Assembly: GCA_025361485.1 (NCBI GenBank)
Contig: JANYLA010000154.1
Span: forward strand, 1 to 42,210
Direction of reading: 5' to 3'
Source: Bacteroidales bacterium
Lineage (GTDB): Bacteria > Bacteroidota > Bacteroidia > Bacteroidales > Tenuifilaceae
Length of the DNA stretch: 42,210 nt
Every line of letters starts with the position of its first letter. Within the stretch, counting starts at the first letter, position 1. A program made the position numbers and the translations under genes. Positions 1 through 7,893 of this stretch are shown in pieces. The notes beneath the pieces were generated by a model. It saw only the letters and a program-made list of their open reading frames with translations, was not told the DNA's origin and searched no databases.

Positions 1-30
1 AAAACTAACGAGGGTTTAAAACAGGTTCGT

Positions 31-498
31 TTACTTAACTATTTCAGCCGATTCAAAATCTGCCTCAGTTATGGTGTAAGTGTGGGTGCATTCATGTTTA
101 CCACAACTTCTATCGTAATATTCATTATAGTTTATAATATTACGCTTATCGTTACAAATAAATACCAAATCGACAACATTGTTGCACTTATATCTGATAA
201 TTCTTTGATTGCTAAATATAATGTTTACAGAATCAATAATCTCAAATTTAAAAATCCCACGTGGTTGATATTCTTCACCTTTTCCTTTTCTAATAATAAA
301 TTTAGAATTAGGTTGAATATCAATAACTTCTTCAAGATAAGGAATTTCATTATATTTTTTAGCTGACTCCACAACATAAGCTTCGATTCTAACCTGTTTG
401 CTGGTATCATTTATAACCACATAAGTATCGTTATAAGTTTTAAGGCAGCCCAACAATACTATTGCTAAGGCAATACTTCCTGCTATTAGATATTTCAT
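31..498 (-). CDS. small lipoprotein of unknown function
   Basis: I do not recognise a family. The 155-residue product begins with a lysine, a hydrophobic stretch and an LLGC lipobox, so it should be exported and lipidated at the cysteine. The mature part is mixed alpha/beta in character, with several cysteines near the C-terminus (CNN, FICN, SCGKHEC). I chose the ATG at 496-498 because an AGGAGG sequence lies a few bases upstream on the minus strand; a more upstream start at 525 would put nine extra polar residues before the signal peptide. It lies 13 bases downstream of the broken metalloprotease gene and is probably co-transcribed with it. Function unknown. Confidence 0.75.
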   Translation of the reverse strand: MKYLIAGSIALAIVLLGCLKTYNDTYVVINDTSKQVRIEAYVVESAKKYNEIPYLEEVIDIQPNSKFIIRKGKGEEYQPRGIFKFEIIDSVNIIFSNQRIIRYKCNNVVDLVFICNDKRNIINYNEYYDRSCGKHECTHTYTITEADFESAEIVK

Positions 499-511
499 GG
501 TATTCCTCCTA

Positions 512-1762
512 TTAATAGTTAGCAAATAACTCGTTTATATAAATCTTCGTGGGATTATTGTAATTGCCCCTAATGGCATCGCGCCAACTTGTCCAAGTAA
601 AATGACCATACAGGGAATTCTCAAGTTGAGTCAGGGTATAAGCGTTCACGCAATCTATTGGATAACCGTTTCCATAATCCCTTTGATTATAAGTATCCAT
701 CATATCCCAAACAATAGGTGTGTAACCACCTTTTCCCAAAATATCCCTGAGCAATACAGATTGATCCTGTGCCCAACCAATTTTCGGATATATTGAAGCC
801 GTTATTACCGCTTCTACCCCTTGCGCCCAGCTCTCTGGCAAGAATGGTTCGGAAAAAATTGCATCGAGAGCATATTGACCGTACGAGTAACCAATCTCCC
901 AGTGCGAGGCATGGGCAAGCTCGTGAACGGCTGTTCCAAAAAGATCAACGCTTGAACACTGATTACCATAGGTGTCATAAGCATAAATTTTTATTTGCGG
1001 AAAAAGCCAGAACTTATTGAAGTCGTAATAGTGAGACCTACCCGACTTGTTCATCGCACCGATATGGATACGTTGCTTAAACAATTTTCCATCTTTGGGG
1101 GGTGATTTTATACCATACGTATTATTGTAATAATACGTCCAAGCACCACGATGAATGTGGGCATACACCCATGACATTCCGCCCTTATTTATATTCAGAT
1201 TCCAGTCACCTTTCTTTTTTGGTCCGTTATACCATGCTTGACCCCAATTTCCGCTTCGGATATCAAAGTCTGCTCTCTCCCATTTAATGGCATAGTTCAC
1301 CTCGTACCTGAACCGTGAGGTCTGGAAGTACCCATTCGCATCGGTTAAATCCCTTTCTATATGAACAAACCATCGGGCATGAACGCTCGCCCCTTTAACG
1401 GGAACATAACAGCCTAGTGTAGGTGTAGCTACAGTACGGTACACTGCTCGCTTACACTGTTCAACCGGTGGATATTGAGCAATGCGTTGATTTCGCATCA
1501 ATGGTTCAATAGGTCCTCCCCCATTGCAATCATAGTACTCCCAGTGGTCGAACACCTGTGTGTACGTTGTGGTGCTCATGTTTTCGTCCCAAACCTTTAT
1601 TGTTCCTTTCGGTGTCCATTTAGATGGCAACAACCCTTTCTCTGGTAAGTTTCCGGTTAATACTACCGATTCGTACTCCAAGTCAACTAGCAGTTGACTC
1701 ATTTCTGGCGAGCCCTTTGAATTGGTAATATCATCAACGGGAATATATACTTCATAGAGCAA
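512..1762 (-). CDS. C-terminal fragment: zinc metalloprotease domain
   Basis: This 416-codon frame is the downstream part of the frameshifted gene. It contains HELAHASHW (coding-strand positions 925 down to 899), an HExxH zinc site with a further histidine three residues on, followed by a glutamate-containing helix (PESWAQGVEAV) that could supply another ligand, as in gluzincin-type peptidases. Before that is a Trp/Tyr-rich beta region (about residues 60-250) and a substrate-side region with many aromatics. The first residues, LYEVYIPVDD, are internal to the ancestral protein, so the ATG at 1760-1762 is probably not a natural start. As it stands this frame has no signal peptide. Expected location if repaired: outer-membrane-anchored or secreted. 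Confidence 0.7.
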   Translation of the reverse strand: MLYEVYIPVDDITNSKGSPEMSQLLVDLEYESVVLTGNLPEKGLLPSKWTPKGTIKVWDENMSTTTYTQVFDHWEYYDCNGGGPIEPLMRNQRIAQYPPVEQCKRAVYRTVATPTLGCYVPVKGASVHARWFVHIERDLTDANGYFQTSRFRYEVNYAIKWERADFDIRSGNWGQAWYNGPKKKGDWNLNINKGGMSWVYAHIHRGAWTYYYNNTYGIKSPPKDGKLFKQRIHIGAMNKSGRSHYYDFNKFWLFPQIKIYAYDTYGNQCSSVDLFGTAVHELAHASHWEIGYSYGQYALDAIFSEPFLPESWAQGVEAVITASIYPKIGWAQDQSVLLRDILGKGGYTPIVWDMMDTYNQRDYGNGYPIDCVNAYTLTQLENSLYGHFTWTSWRDAIRGNYNNPTKIYINELFANY

Positions 1763-2258
1763 TTCGTGGGGAACGTTTGGAATAGTATTCTTTATGGGTA
1801 TTACGCAGTACTGCCAAGTTTATTGCAGAATCTGCTATTGATGGGTCTTGATAGTATGTGCCAAGATTTGTGATTTCAAAATTTAACGGATAATCATAAA
1901 GAACCAAGGAGGTATCCGATTTAAGCAATCCCCACTCCTCCTCGTTACTGGGTAAGAATCGCAAGTACAGATGGGTTGGCTGAATATCAACGTCAGGCAA
2001 ACTAGGATTTGCAGTCTTTAAATTTGAATACGCCTTCTTCATGTTTTTAAGAGCGTAGGGGTCTTCAAGCTGGTTACCTAAAACGATGAGCCCTTCATTT
2101 TGTTGTGCCGCAGCATTATTTTTGCTGTAGTTCTTACTCAAACTCTCCTTCTCTTTTAAAGGGTCAGGTTTGAATTCATCCTTTGTACAGGCTGATAAAA
2201 CAAAGATAGCGGTCAGTAATACAACTGGTAAAAATTTCAGATACTTCATGTAGTACAT
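1752..2258 (-). CDS. N-terminal fragment: lipoprotein lead of metalloprotease
   Basis: This 168-codon frame has a lipoprotein signal peptide with lipobox LSAC and a lysine/asparagine-rich linker. A domain follows with the LYLRFLPSNEEEW...LYDYPLNFEI...YYQDPSI pattern, typical of Bacteroidota surface lipoproteins that carry a C-terminal peptidase. Its last 19 or so residues (after DSAI) are out of frame and not part of the natural protein. The start could be the ATG at 2256-2258 or, more likely from the signal peptide (MKYLKF), the ATG at 2247-2249. It overlaps the protease frame by 11 bases. A free lipoprotein may still be made from it, without the catalytic domain. Confidence 0.7.
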   Translation of the reverse strand: MYYMKYLKFLPVVLLTAIFVLSACTKDEFKPDPLKEKESLSKNYSKNNAAAQQNEGLIVLGNQLEDPYALKNMKKAYSNLKTANPSLPDVDIQPTHLYLRFLPSNEEEWGLLKSDTSLVLYDYPLNFEITNLGTYYQDPSIADSAINLAVLRNTHKEYYSKRSPRIAL

Positions 2259-2358
2259 AATTTATGATTCAAATTATTTGATTATAATTTCATTTCCCAG
2301 TCTTTCACAAGATAATGATAATTTAAGATAATGTCTGTTTATGCGTTTTAATTGAACA

Positions 2359-2388
2359 AAGACGGTTTATGACCGTCTTCATTTTTTT
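2359..2388 (+). terminator. orphan intrinsic terminator-like hairpin
   Basis: An 8-bp perfect stem, AAGACGGT / ACCGTCTT with a TTATG loop, is followed by CA and seven T. The T-run makes it a plus-strand terminator, yet no plus-strand gene precedes it in the window. A second small palindrome, AGATCTT/AAGATCT, follows at 2393-2409. The rest of 2259-2555, between the divergent genes, shows nothing else I can support. Confidence 0.6.
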
Positions 2389-2555
2389 ATTTAGATCTTA
2401 AAAAGATCTGGTATAGGTTTTGATTCGACAAAATGAATGACACTTTTTAATTATATTGCAATTTGTGACTATTTTTATACAATTAAAAGCTAACTTATTA
2501 AATCCCACTAAGCCAAATCATATCTGCTTAAACCTGAATATAAAACATTGATATT

Positions 2556-3020
2556 ATGAGAATTACTCTATTACTAAAAGCAGTTATTTTGATGGCTACA
2601 TCTAATTCAATTTATGCCCAAACAATCCTCAATAATAAAGATACTTCAATAATTGTTACCGCAAAGCCTACAAATATTTACAAATTGATTTTATCGGGAC
2701 AGGAGAATGCAATCAAAAAGCATTTTAAAACCGTTTCATTTGACGAATTAATAAAAGCAGATAGCGGAGCAATTGTAAGAGCTTTTAAAAGGTTGAATAC
2801 AAATGATAAGATAACCCGCACAATATGGATTTTAGAAGAGGTTAAAAACCGAGAGATTGAAGTGAGAGCTTATATTTATAACGAATTACTAAAAATTGAC
2901 TTCGGCAAACCTTCATTCTTTCTAAATCATATGATTAATAACTATTTTACCAATTTCACTGAAAATGAAACTTCCCTATCAGAGAAGGTAAGAAAATTGC
3001 ATGGAAAAATGAATCGATAG
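2556..3020 (+). CDS. small exported protein of unknown function
   Basis: The 154-residue product has a clear signal peptide (MRITLLLKAVILMATSNS, cleavage after YAQ) followed by a mixed, mostly helical, lysine-rich domain. I see no catalytic motif or transmembrane segment beyond the signal. The stretch 'IWILEEVKNREIEVRAYIYNELL' suggests an alpha/beta fold, but I recognise no family. It is the first plus-strand gene after the divergent intergenic region and lies 66 bases before the lipocalin-like gene; it could be monocistronic or lead that transcript. Likely periplasmic. Confidence 0.7.
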   Translation: MRITLLLKAVILMATSNSIYAQTILNNKDTSIIVTAKPTNIYKLILSGQENAIKKHFKTVSFDELIKADSGAIVRAFKRLNTNDKITRTIWILEEVKNREIEVRAYIYNELLKIDFGKPSFFLNHMINNYFTNFTENETSLSEKVRKLHGKMNR

Positions 3021-3086
3021 TAATGTTGCCAATCTTTATTAATTTGAATTTACTGGGCATGAATTATAAATCAAAAAAATAAAATT

Positions 3087-3461
3087 ATGAAAAGGTTAGT
3101 TGTTTGCGTATTAACAGTTTTGTCTGTTTCCATAATGTTTAACTCTTGTAGTAAAGATCAAGTTTCATTTGATGAATCACTTCTTTATGGTACATGGGAA
3201 CAAATTGATGGTGCGGATACTTATTATTATAAATATATATCAGGAGGCACCGGAAAATACTGGTTTAACGCTGAACCAGTAGAACTAGCTCGTGATATTA
3301 CCTGGAAACTTGTTAACGCGGATTTAACCATTACACATAAGAGTAATGATGGTACGTGGGGATCGCCAGAATATTATACGGTAACCTCGCTAACATCAAC
3401 CACATTAAAATTTAAAGATGATTTTGGAGGAGAATTTACCCAAACCAAAATCAGCAAATAG
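3087..3461 (+). CDS. lipocalin-like small lipoprotein
   Basis: A 124-residue protein with a lipoprotein signal (hydrophobic core, then FNSCSK with the lipid-bearing cysteine near residue 21). The mature part begins LLYGTWEQI, then runs through alternating short beta strands (YYYKYISGGTGKYWF, ITWKL, LTITH, YYTVTSLT, LKFKDDFGGEFTQTKI). This G-x-W start and up-and-down strand pattern is that of the Bacteroidota 'lipocalin family' lipoproteins, whose ligands are mostly unknown. It ends 27 bases before the AsmA-like gene and is probably co-transcribed with it. Assignment to the fold is moderate; no ligand can be inferred. Confidence 0.75.
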   Translation: MKRLVVCVLTVLSVSIMFNSCSKDQVSFDESLLYGTWEQIDGADTYYYKYISGGTGKYWFNAEPVELARDITWKLVNADLTITHKSNDGTWGSPEYYTVTSLTSTTLKFKDDFGGEFTQTKISK

Positions 3462-3488
3462 GAAATCATCGCTCAAAAAGATTATAAG

Positions 3489-6400
3489 ATGTCCATAAAA
3501 AAAGTTTTTAAAAGGATTGGCGTTGCATTTGCAATCGTGCTTTTTCTTTTAATTATAGCAATAAGCATTGCAACTTGGTTCGTATTTACGCCTGAAAGGC
3601 TAACCCCATTTGTGCGTAAGCAAATTGCAAAATCGATTACCTGCAAATTGGAGCTAGGTGAGGTTGAACTGACCTTCTTTAGCACTTTCCCAAAGTTTGG
3701 ATTAAGAGTAAGCGATTTAACTTTCATAAATCCGATTAAAGGAGCCCAATCCGACACGTTATTGAGTACCCAAAAACTGATTGGAATTGTTGATGTTGGA
3801 GCTTGGTGGAAGCGCGACGAGCTTGTACTAACCGATTTACAACTCGCCGATGGCATGATAAATGCTTATGTTGATAGCTGTGGGCATGCTAACTTCGATA
3901 TTGTACGCCCAGATACCACTCAAACTACGCCCGAAGCAACCAAGTCTGAAATGCCTTTTAAACTTATCGACATTAGGAATGTTGAGCTAAACGATATTTC
4001 GCTTTCGTATAACGATAAAACCCAGAAAATGCTTGCCGATATTAAGGAGCTGGCGGTTAAGTTTAATGGCAAGCTGATTTCGGATACGCTGAACATGAAC
4101 TTAAATGTAAACGATTGTATATTATCGTTTAATTACGATGGGGAGCAATACTTCAAAAACGCATCGATTAAACTTAAGTCGCCAGCAAAGTTTGTGATAT
4201 CGAGAATGTTGATGGAGTTTGGTGAGTCACAAGCGTCAGTAAACGACATTAACCTTACTTTCAGCGGAACTGTTGAAAATGATTCGAAAAACAATCGCAT
4301 AAATACTAACATCATCTATAACAGCGAGAAATTCCCTATTCCAAGCGCTATTGCGCTTATACCTCCTTCGTACCAGTCTTATGTTGAGGGAGTTGATCTA
4401 AAGGGCGTTGCCTCATCCGATGGTAAGATCACTGGTTTTTACTGTGATACGGTTATGCCGTTGATGGATTTGCATATCGTAATGTATGAAGGAGATATGA
4501 AATATGCTGGCTTCCCAATCGCATTAAGCAATATGAAGGGCGATTTCACCTTTTACTCTGATATCACTCATGATAATATCACTTTTTTCAGAATCAACCA
4601 GTTTAGCGCAAATACCCCTAAATCTTCATTCGGAACAAGAGGTACTATCAACCATCTATTTTCCGATATCTATTACGATTTAACCTCAACTGCAAATCTC
4701 AATATTGCAGAGTTTGCCCCAATGATTCCAAAGGATCTAAAGATGAAGGTAAATGGAAATGCCTCGGGTCAAATTCGAACCGCGTTCTCCATGTCACAAA
4801 TGGAAAAGATGCTAATCGATAGAATGATTATTGCTGGATCGGTAACCGTCTCAAATTTCGATTTGGTTTACGATACCATCTACATGAAGACCAACAAATC
4901 GACCGTTGACTTCTCGATGCCCAATGCAAATAGAGCAAATAAGATATCAAAATTCCTAGGGACAAAGATTAGCACCAACGATCTAGAGGCTGGAACTCTA
5001 AAGGGCTATAAAGCATTTCTTCGAAATGCGCTTATAAACCTCGAAACATCGAATGTGATGGATACAACTAGGTTACCAGATGTTGCCTGTTCGTTCTCGC
5101 TCGATACCCTTTCGGCAAGCATGGATACAATGAAAGTTGGCTTACTAAAACCTAGCGGAGATCTTATGATGTATTCTGCAAAAGGACCTCAAAAGCAGGA
5201 TAGGATTTTGCTAGATTACAGCAATAGCAAGATGAAGGCAAGCATGGGTAAGAGTATGCATGTTCAAATGAATAAATCTAACCTTAATGCCGATGTAACC
5301 AACTTTATGGCAACTCCAAACATTAAAATCGAATATACTGGGAGGAACCTTGCCATGCAGATGGACACCAACATTGTAAAAATGGACGAAGGTGAAGTAA
5401 AAGCTGATATTTCAGATTATTCTACCAAACCAAAAATCAAATTTGCTTACTCGGGTAAGAGTTTGGATATAAAGATGGGACAAAGCAATTCGGTTAAGAT
5501 TGGCAAAATAAAAATGAATTCTGACATTACCAATGACCCAACTCAAAAAGATGTTTTCCTTCAATGGAATGCAAAAGGGTTCTTGGATATGGAACAAGGA
5601 GTTATTACAACTTCAATGCTTACTGATACTATTAAGATTCCATCCATTAAAATGGATTTCGATCCTCAAACATTCAACATTAAAGAGAGTAAACTTGCAA
5701 TTGATAAGTCCGATTTCAGCTTGTCAGGAACGCTTACCAATATTCAATCTTTTATCAAAAAGGACTCGCTATTAAGAGGTAACTTCAATTTTGTGTCAAA
5801 ACAAACGGATGTTCTTAAACTAATGACCCTTACTAGCGGTATAGGTAATTCAGATTCAACGGCTCAAACTTCATCTACCGGACCTTTCATGGTTCCCAAA
5901 GGGATAGATTTTACACTTCACACAAATATCAATAAAGTACTTTTTGGTAACGAAATTGCTAAAGATATTACTGGTGAAATCAAGGTAAACGATGGGGTTC
6001 TTGTTTTAAACGATGTATTATTTACAACCCCTGCATCAAAAATTCAACTTACAGCAATTTATAAAACACCTTACCGAAATTACCTTTTTGCAGGGTTTGA
6101 CTACCATATGCTTGATGTTGAGATTGAATCGTTAATAAAGATGTTCCCATTAGTTGACTCGATTATGCCTATGCTTCGTTCTTTTAAAGGTAAAGGAGAA
6201 TTCCATATGGCAGCTGAAACCTATCTTGATTCGTTGTACAAACCGCAAATACCTTCTTTAATGGGAGTAGCGTCAATTAAAGGAACGAACTTAGTATTAA
6301 TGGATGGGCAAACCTTTAGCGAGATTGCAAAAAAAATGCGATTTAGTAAAAAAGCTGAAAATAAAGTTGATAGCCTATCAGCTGAGTTTTCTTTACTACG

Positions 6401-6695
6401 AAAACAAATCAATATTTATCCCTTTATGATTGTTATGGATAAGTATAAAGCGGTAATTGCCGGTAGGCATAATATGGATATGAGTTTTGATTATAGTATT
6501 TCTCTTTTGGAAAGCCCTCTTCCCATAAGAATTTGTGTTGATGTAAAAGGAACAATGGACAAAATGAACTATTCTTTAATTAAGTGTAACTACAGAGATC
6601 TTAACCGCCCAACATCAAAAATGGTATTGCAGAATAAGCAGCTTGAGCTGCGAAGAATTATTAGAGAATCGTTACTAAAGAATGTAAAGAAATAG
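3489..6695 (+). CDS. AsmA-family envelope protein
   Basis: A 1068-residue protein anchored by one N-terminal membrane helix (about residues 9-32). The AsmA-type opening follows: TPERLTPFVRKQIAKSI...CKLELGEVELTFFSTFPKFGLRVSDLTFINP. The remainder is a very long series of short beta strands, as in the AsmA/TamB/VPS13-like bridge proteins, with the AsmA C-terminal-like part near residues 830-1010 (FSEIAKKMRF... and KAVIAGRHNMDMSFDYSISLLESPLPI). Known family members sit in the inner membrane, span the periplasm and are tied to phospholipid or outer-membrane homeostasis. Length is at the upper end for bacterial AsmA proteins but usual in Bacteroidota. A repeated block near residues 575-680 (SNLNADVTNF..., GEVKADISDY..., IKMNSDITND...) looks like internal duplication of a bridge segment. 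It closes a short transcript ending in a strong terminator. Confidence 0.88.
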   Translation: MSIKKVFKRIGVAFAIVLFLLIIAISIATWFVFTPERLTPFVRKQIAKSITCKLELGEVELTFFSTFPKFGLRVSDLTFINPIKGAQSDTLLSTQKLIGIVDVGAWWKRDELVLTDLQLADGMINAYVDSCGHANFDIVRPDTTQTTPEATKSEMPFKLIDIRNVELNDISLSYNDKTQKMLADIKELAVKFNGKLISDTLNMNLNVNDCILSFNYDGEQYFKNASIKLKSPAKFVISRMLMEFGESQASVNDINLTFSGTVENDSKNNRINTNIIYNSEKFPIPSAIALIPPSYQSYVEGVDLKGVASSDGKITGFYCDTVMPLMDLHIVMYEGDMKYAGFPIALSNMKGDFTFYSDITHDNITFFRINQFSANTPKSSFGTRGTINHLFSDIYYDLTSTANLNIAEFAPMIPKDLKMKVNGNASGQIRTAFSMSQMEKMLIDRMIIAGSVTVSNFDLVYDTIYMKTNKSTVDFSMPNANRANKISKFLGTKISTNDLEAGTLKGYKAFLRNALINLETSNVMDTTRLPDVACSFSLDTLSASMDTMKVGLLKPSGDLMMYSAKGPQKQDRILLDYSNSKMKASMGKSMHVQMNKSNLNADVTNFMATPNIKIEYTGRNLAMQMDTNIVKMDEGEVKADISDYSTKPKIKFAYSGKSLDIKMGQSNSVKIGKIKMNSDITNDPTQKDVFLQWNAKGFLDMEQGVITTSMLTDTIKIPSIKMDFDPQTFNIKESKLAIDKSDFSLSGTLTNIQSFIKKDSLLRGNFNFVSKQTDVLKLMTLTSGIGNSDSTAQTSSTGPFMVPKGIDFTLHTNINKVLFGNEIAKDITGEIKVNDGVLVLNDVLFTTPASKIQLTAIYKTPYRNYLFAGFDYHMLDVEIESLIKMFPLVDSIMPMLRSFKGKGEFHMAAETYLDSLYKPQIPSLMGVASIKGTNLVLMDGQTFSEIAKKMRFSKKAENKVDSLSAEFSLLRKQINIYPFMIVMDKYKAVIAGRHNMDMSFDYSISLLESPLPIRICVDVKGTMDKMNYSLIKCNYRDLNRPTSKMVLQNKQLELRRIIRESLLKNVKK

Positions 6696-6716
6696 TTAGC
6701 AAATATTTTTCTTCTT

Positions 6717-6749
6717 TTTAAAGGCGGTTAATAACCGCCTTTAAATTTT
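6717..6749 (+). terminator. strong intrinsic terminator after AsmA-like gene
   Basis: A near-continuous palindrome has TTTAAAGGCGGTTA (6717-6730) pairing perfectly with TAACCGCCTTTAAA (6732-6745), followed by TTTTC. It lies 22 bases past the AsmA-like stop codon. It separates this transcript from the export locus that starts at 6976. Confidence 0.88.
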
Positions 6750-6850
6750 CTTCTCTGTTTTTGTAGCTAAATAAAACGAAAGTAGTCTTATTAATGATTA
6801 TTGCCTTCGACTCATTATTATGTATTATTTGAAATTTATTGTACCATGTA

Positions 6851-6881
6851 TTGCATAATACTATAATATATTTTATATTTG
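6851..6881 (+). promoter_or_regulatory. Bacteroidota-type promoter of the export locus
   Basis: A TTG at 6851-6853 is separated by 20 bases from TATATTTG at 6874-6881. This matches the Bacteroidota housekeeping promoter (-33 TTTG, -7 TAnnTTTG) in both boxes and spacing. Transcription would begin near 6888, giving a leader of about 88 bases before the GTG start at 6976. I see no strong hairpin in that leader. Confidence 0.7.
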
Positions 6882-6975
6882 CATTTATACAATACCTGCT
6901 TTTATATAGTAATACAAAATTATACTTAATATTATCAGTTAGTTATCATACATTTGAATATAAAATTGAATACGT

Positions 6976-7887
6976 GTGAAATTAGAAATTCGGAATCTCT
7001 CCAAGGTATATCCAAACGGAAATAAGGCGTTAGATGATGTTAACCTAACCATTGAGAGCGGAATGTTTGGTCTGCTTGGCCCAAATGGTGCAGGAAAATC
7101 AACATTGATGAGAATTTTGGTTACCCTTTTAGAACCATCAAGCGGTTCGGTTTTTGTTGATGGTTTAGACCTTTCGAAGCATCGGGAGGACATCAGGCGC
7201 ATGCTTGGATACCTTCCCCAAGATTTCAGGTTCTTCTCAAACCTTACAACATTCGAGTTTTTGGATTATGGCGCTCGCCTATCGGGGATGAAGGATAGCA
7301 AAATCAGAAACAATGCAGTTCATCAAATGCTCGAAACCGTTGGGTTGTATGAGGCACGTGATCGCAAAGCGAATAAGCTATCGGGAGGGATGAAACGCCG
7401 GCTAGGAATTGCTCAGGCATTAATCAATGATCCTCGGATTATCATCGTTGATGAACCAACCACCGGGTTAGACCCCGAGGAGCGAATCCGATTCCGAAAT
7501 CTACTATCAACCATTAGCTCGCGCGATGTAATCATTATCCTCTCAACCCATATCGTTGCCGATATTTCGAGCACGTGCAAAAACATGGCATTACTTTCCA
7601 ACGGACAACTTGCTTACAGCGGTTCACCCGAAGAGCTAATTGATTTGGCAAAAGGTAAAATATGGCAGATGACCGTAAATAGGGATGAAATGGATAGGGT
7701 TAGTAATTTATTCCCAGTTACAACTACAATTCCGGTTGACGAAGGTTGGGAGATTGAGGTTGTTGCCAATGACCCATCGCCATTCAAAGGAATTCCTGTT
7801 GAGCCAAACCTTGAACATGCTTACGTTTACTTTATGGATAAGCAATTACGCCAATCGAATGATTTAAGTATTGACATTGAAGAATAA
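6976..7887 (+). CDS. ABC transporter ATP-binding protein
   Basis: A 303-residue nucleotide-binding subunit. Motifs in order: beta-1 LEIRNLSKVY, Walker A GPNGAGKST (about 35-43), Q-loop YLPQDF, signature LSGGMKRR, Walker B IIIVDEPTTGLD, and H-loop STHIVAD. About 80 residues follow the core, with KIWQMTV and EPNLEHAYVYFM, features of ATPases paired with ABC-2 permeases of the NosY/CcmB-like type. It starts with GTG at 6976. It is the first gene of the export locus and its stop lies six bases before the next start, so it most likely powers the 1094-residue permease. Its sequence is closely echoed by the ATPase domain fused to the second RND pump downstream (17173-21891), including the C-terminal tail, which points to duplication within the locus. 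Confidence 0.93.
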   Translation: MKLEIRNLSKVYPNGNKALDDVNLTIESGMFGLLGPNGAGKSTLMRILVTLLEPSSGSVFVDGLDLSKHREDIRRMLGYLPQDFRFFSNLTTFEFLDYGARLSGMKDSKIRNNAVHQMLETVGLYEARDRKANKLSGGMKRRLGIAQALINDPRIIIVDEPTTGLDPEERIRFRNLLSTISSRDVIIILSTHIVADISSTCKNMALLSNGQLAYSGSPEELIDLAKGKIWQMTVNRDEMDRVSNLFPVTTTIPVDEGWEIEVVANDPSPFKGIPVEPNLEHAYVYFMDKQLRQSNDLSIDIEE

Positions 7888-7893
7888 TCGTTT

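Larger units (their letters stand above)
512..2258 (-). pseudogene. secreted HExxH metalloprotease lipoprotein, frameshifted
   Basis: Two overlapping minus-strand frames read as one protein if one base is removed. Frame one gives the lipoprotein start and runs to ...YYQDPSIADSAI, then continues into a meaningless tail and stops at 1752. The neighbouring frame gives TWQYCVIPI, then NTIPNVPHELLYEVYIP, and continues into the protease. The pattern 'YY-DPSIP..-TWQY-VVP-..FP-V-YEIL-E-YIP' is what I know from intact Bacteroidota lipoproteins of this type. The junction is the run TTT at 1819-1821 on the plus strand (AAA on the coding strand), where one A too many explains everything. It may be a genuine inactivating mutation or a sequencing error. 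The repaired protein would be about 575-580 residues. Confidence 0.8.

Noticed and set aside
7100-7200. Possible rearrangement by recombination between the two similar ATPase domains (6976-7887 and 21043-21891)
   Set aside because: The two are clearly related in protein sequence, but I see no long identical DNA stretch that would show recent exchange.
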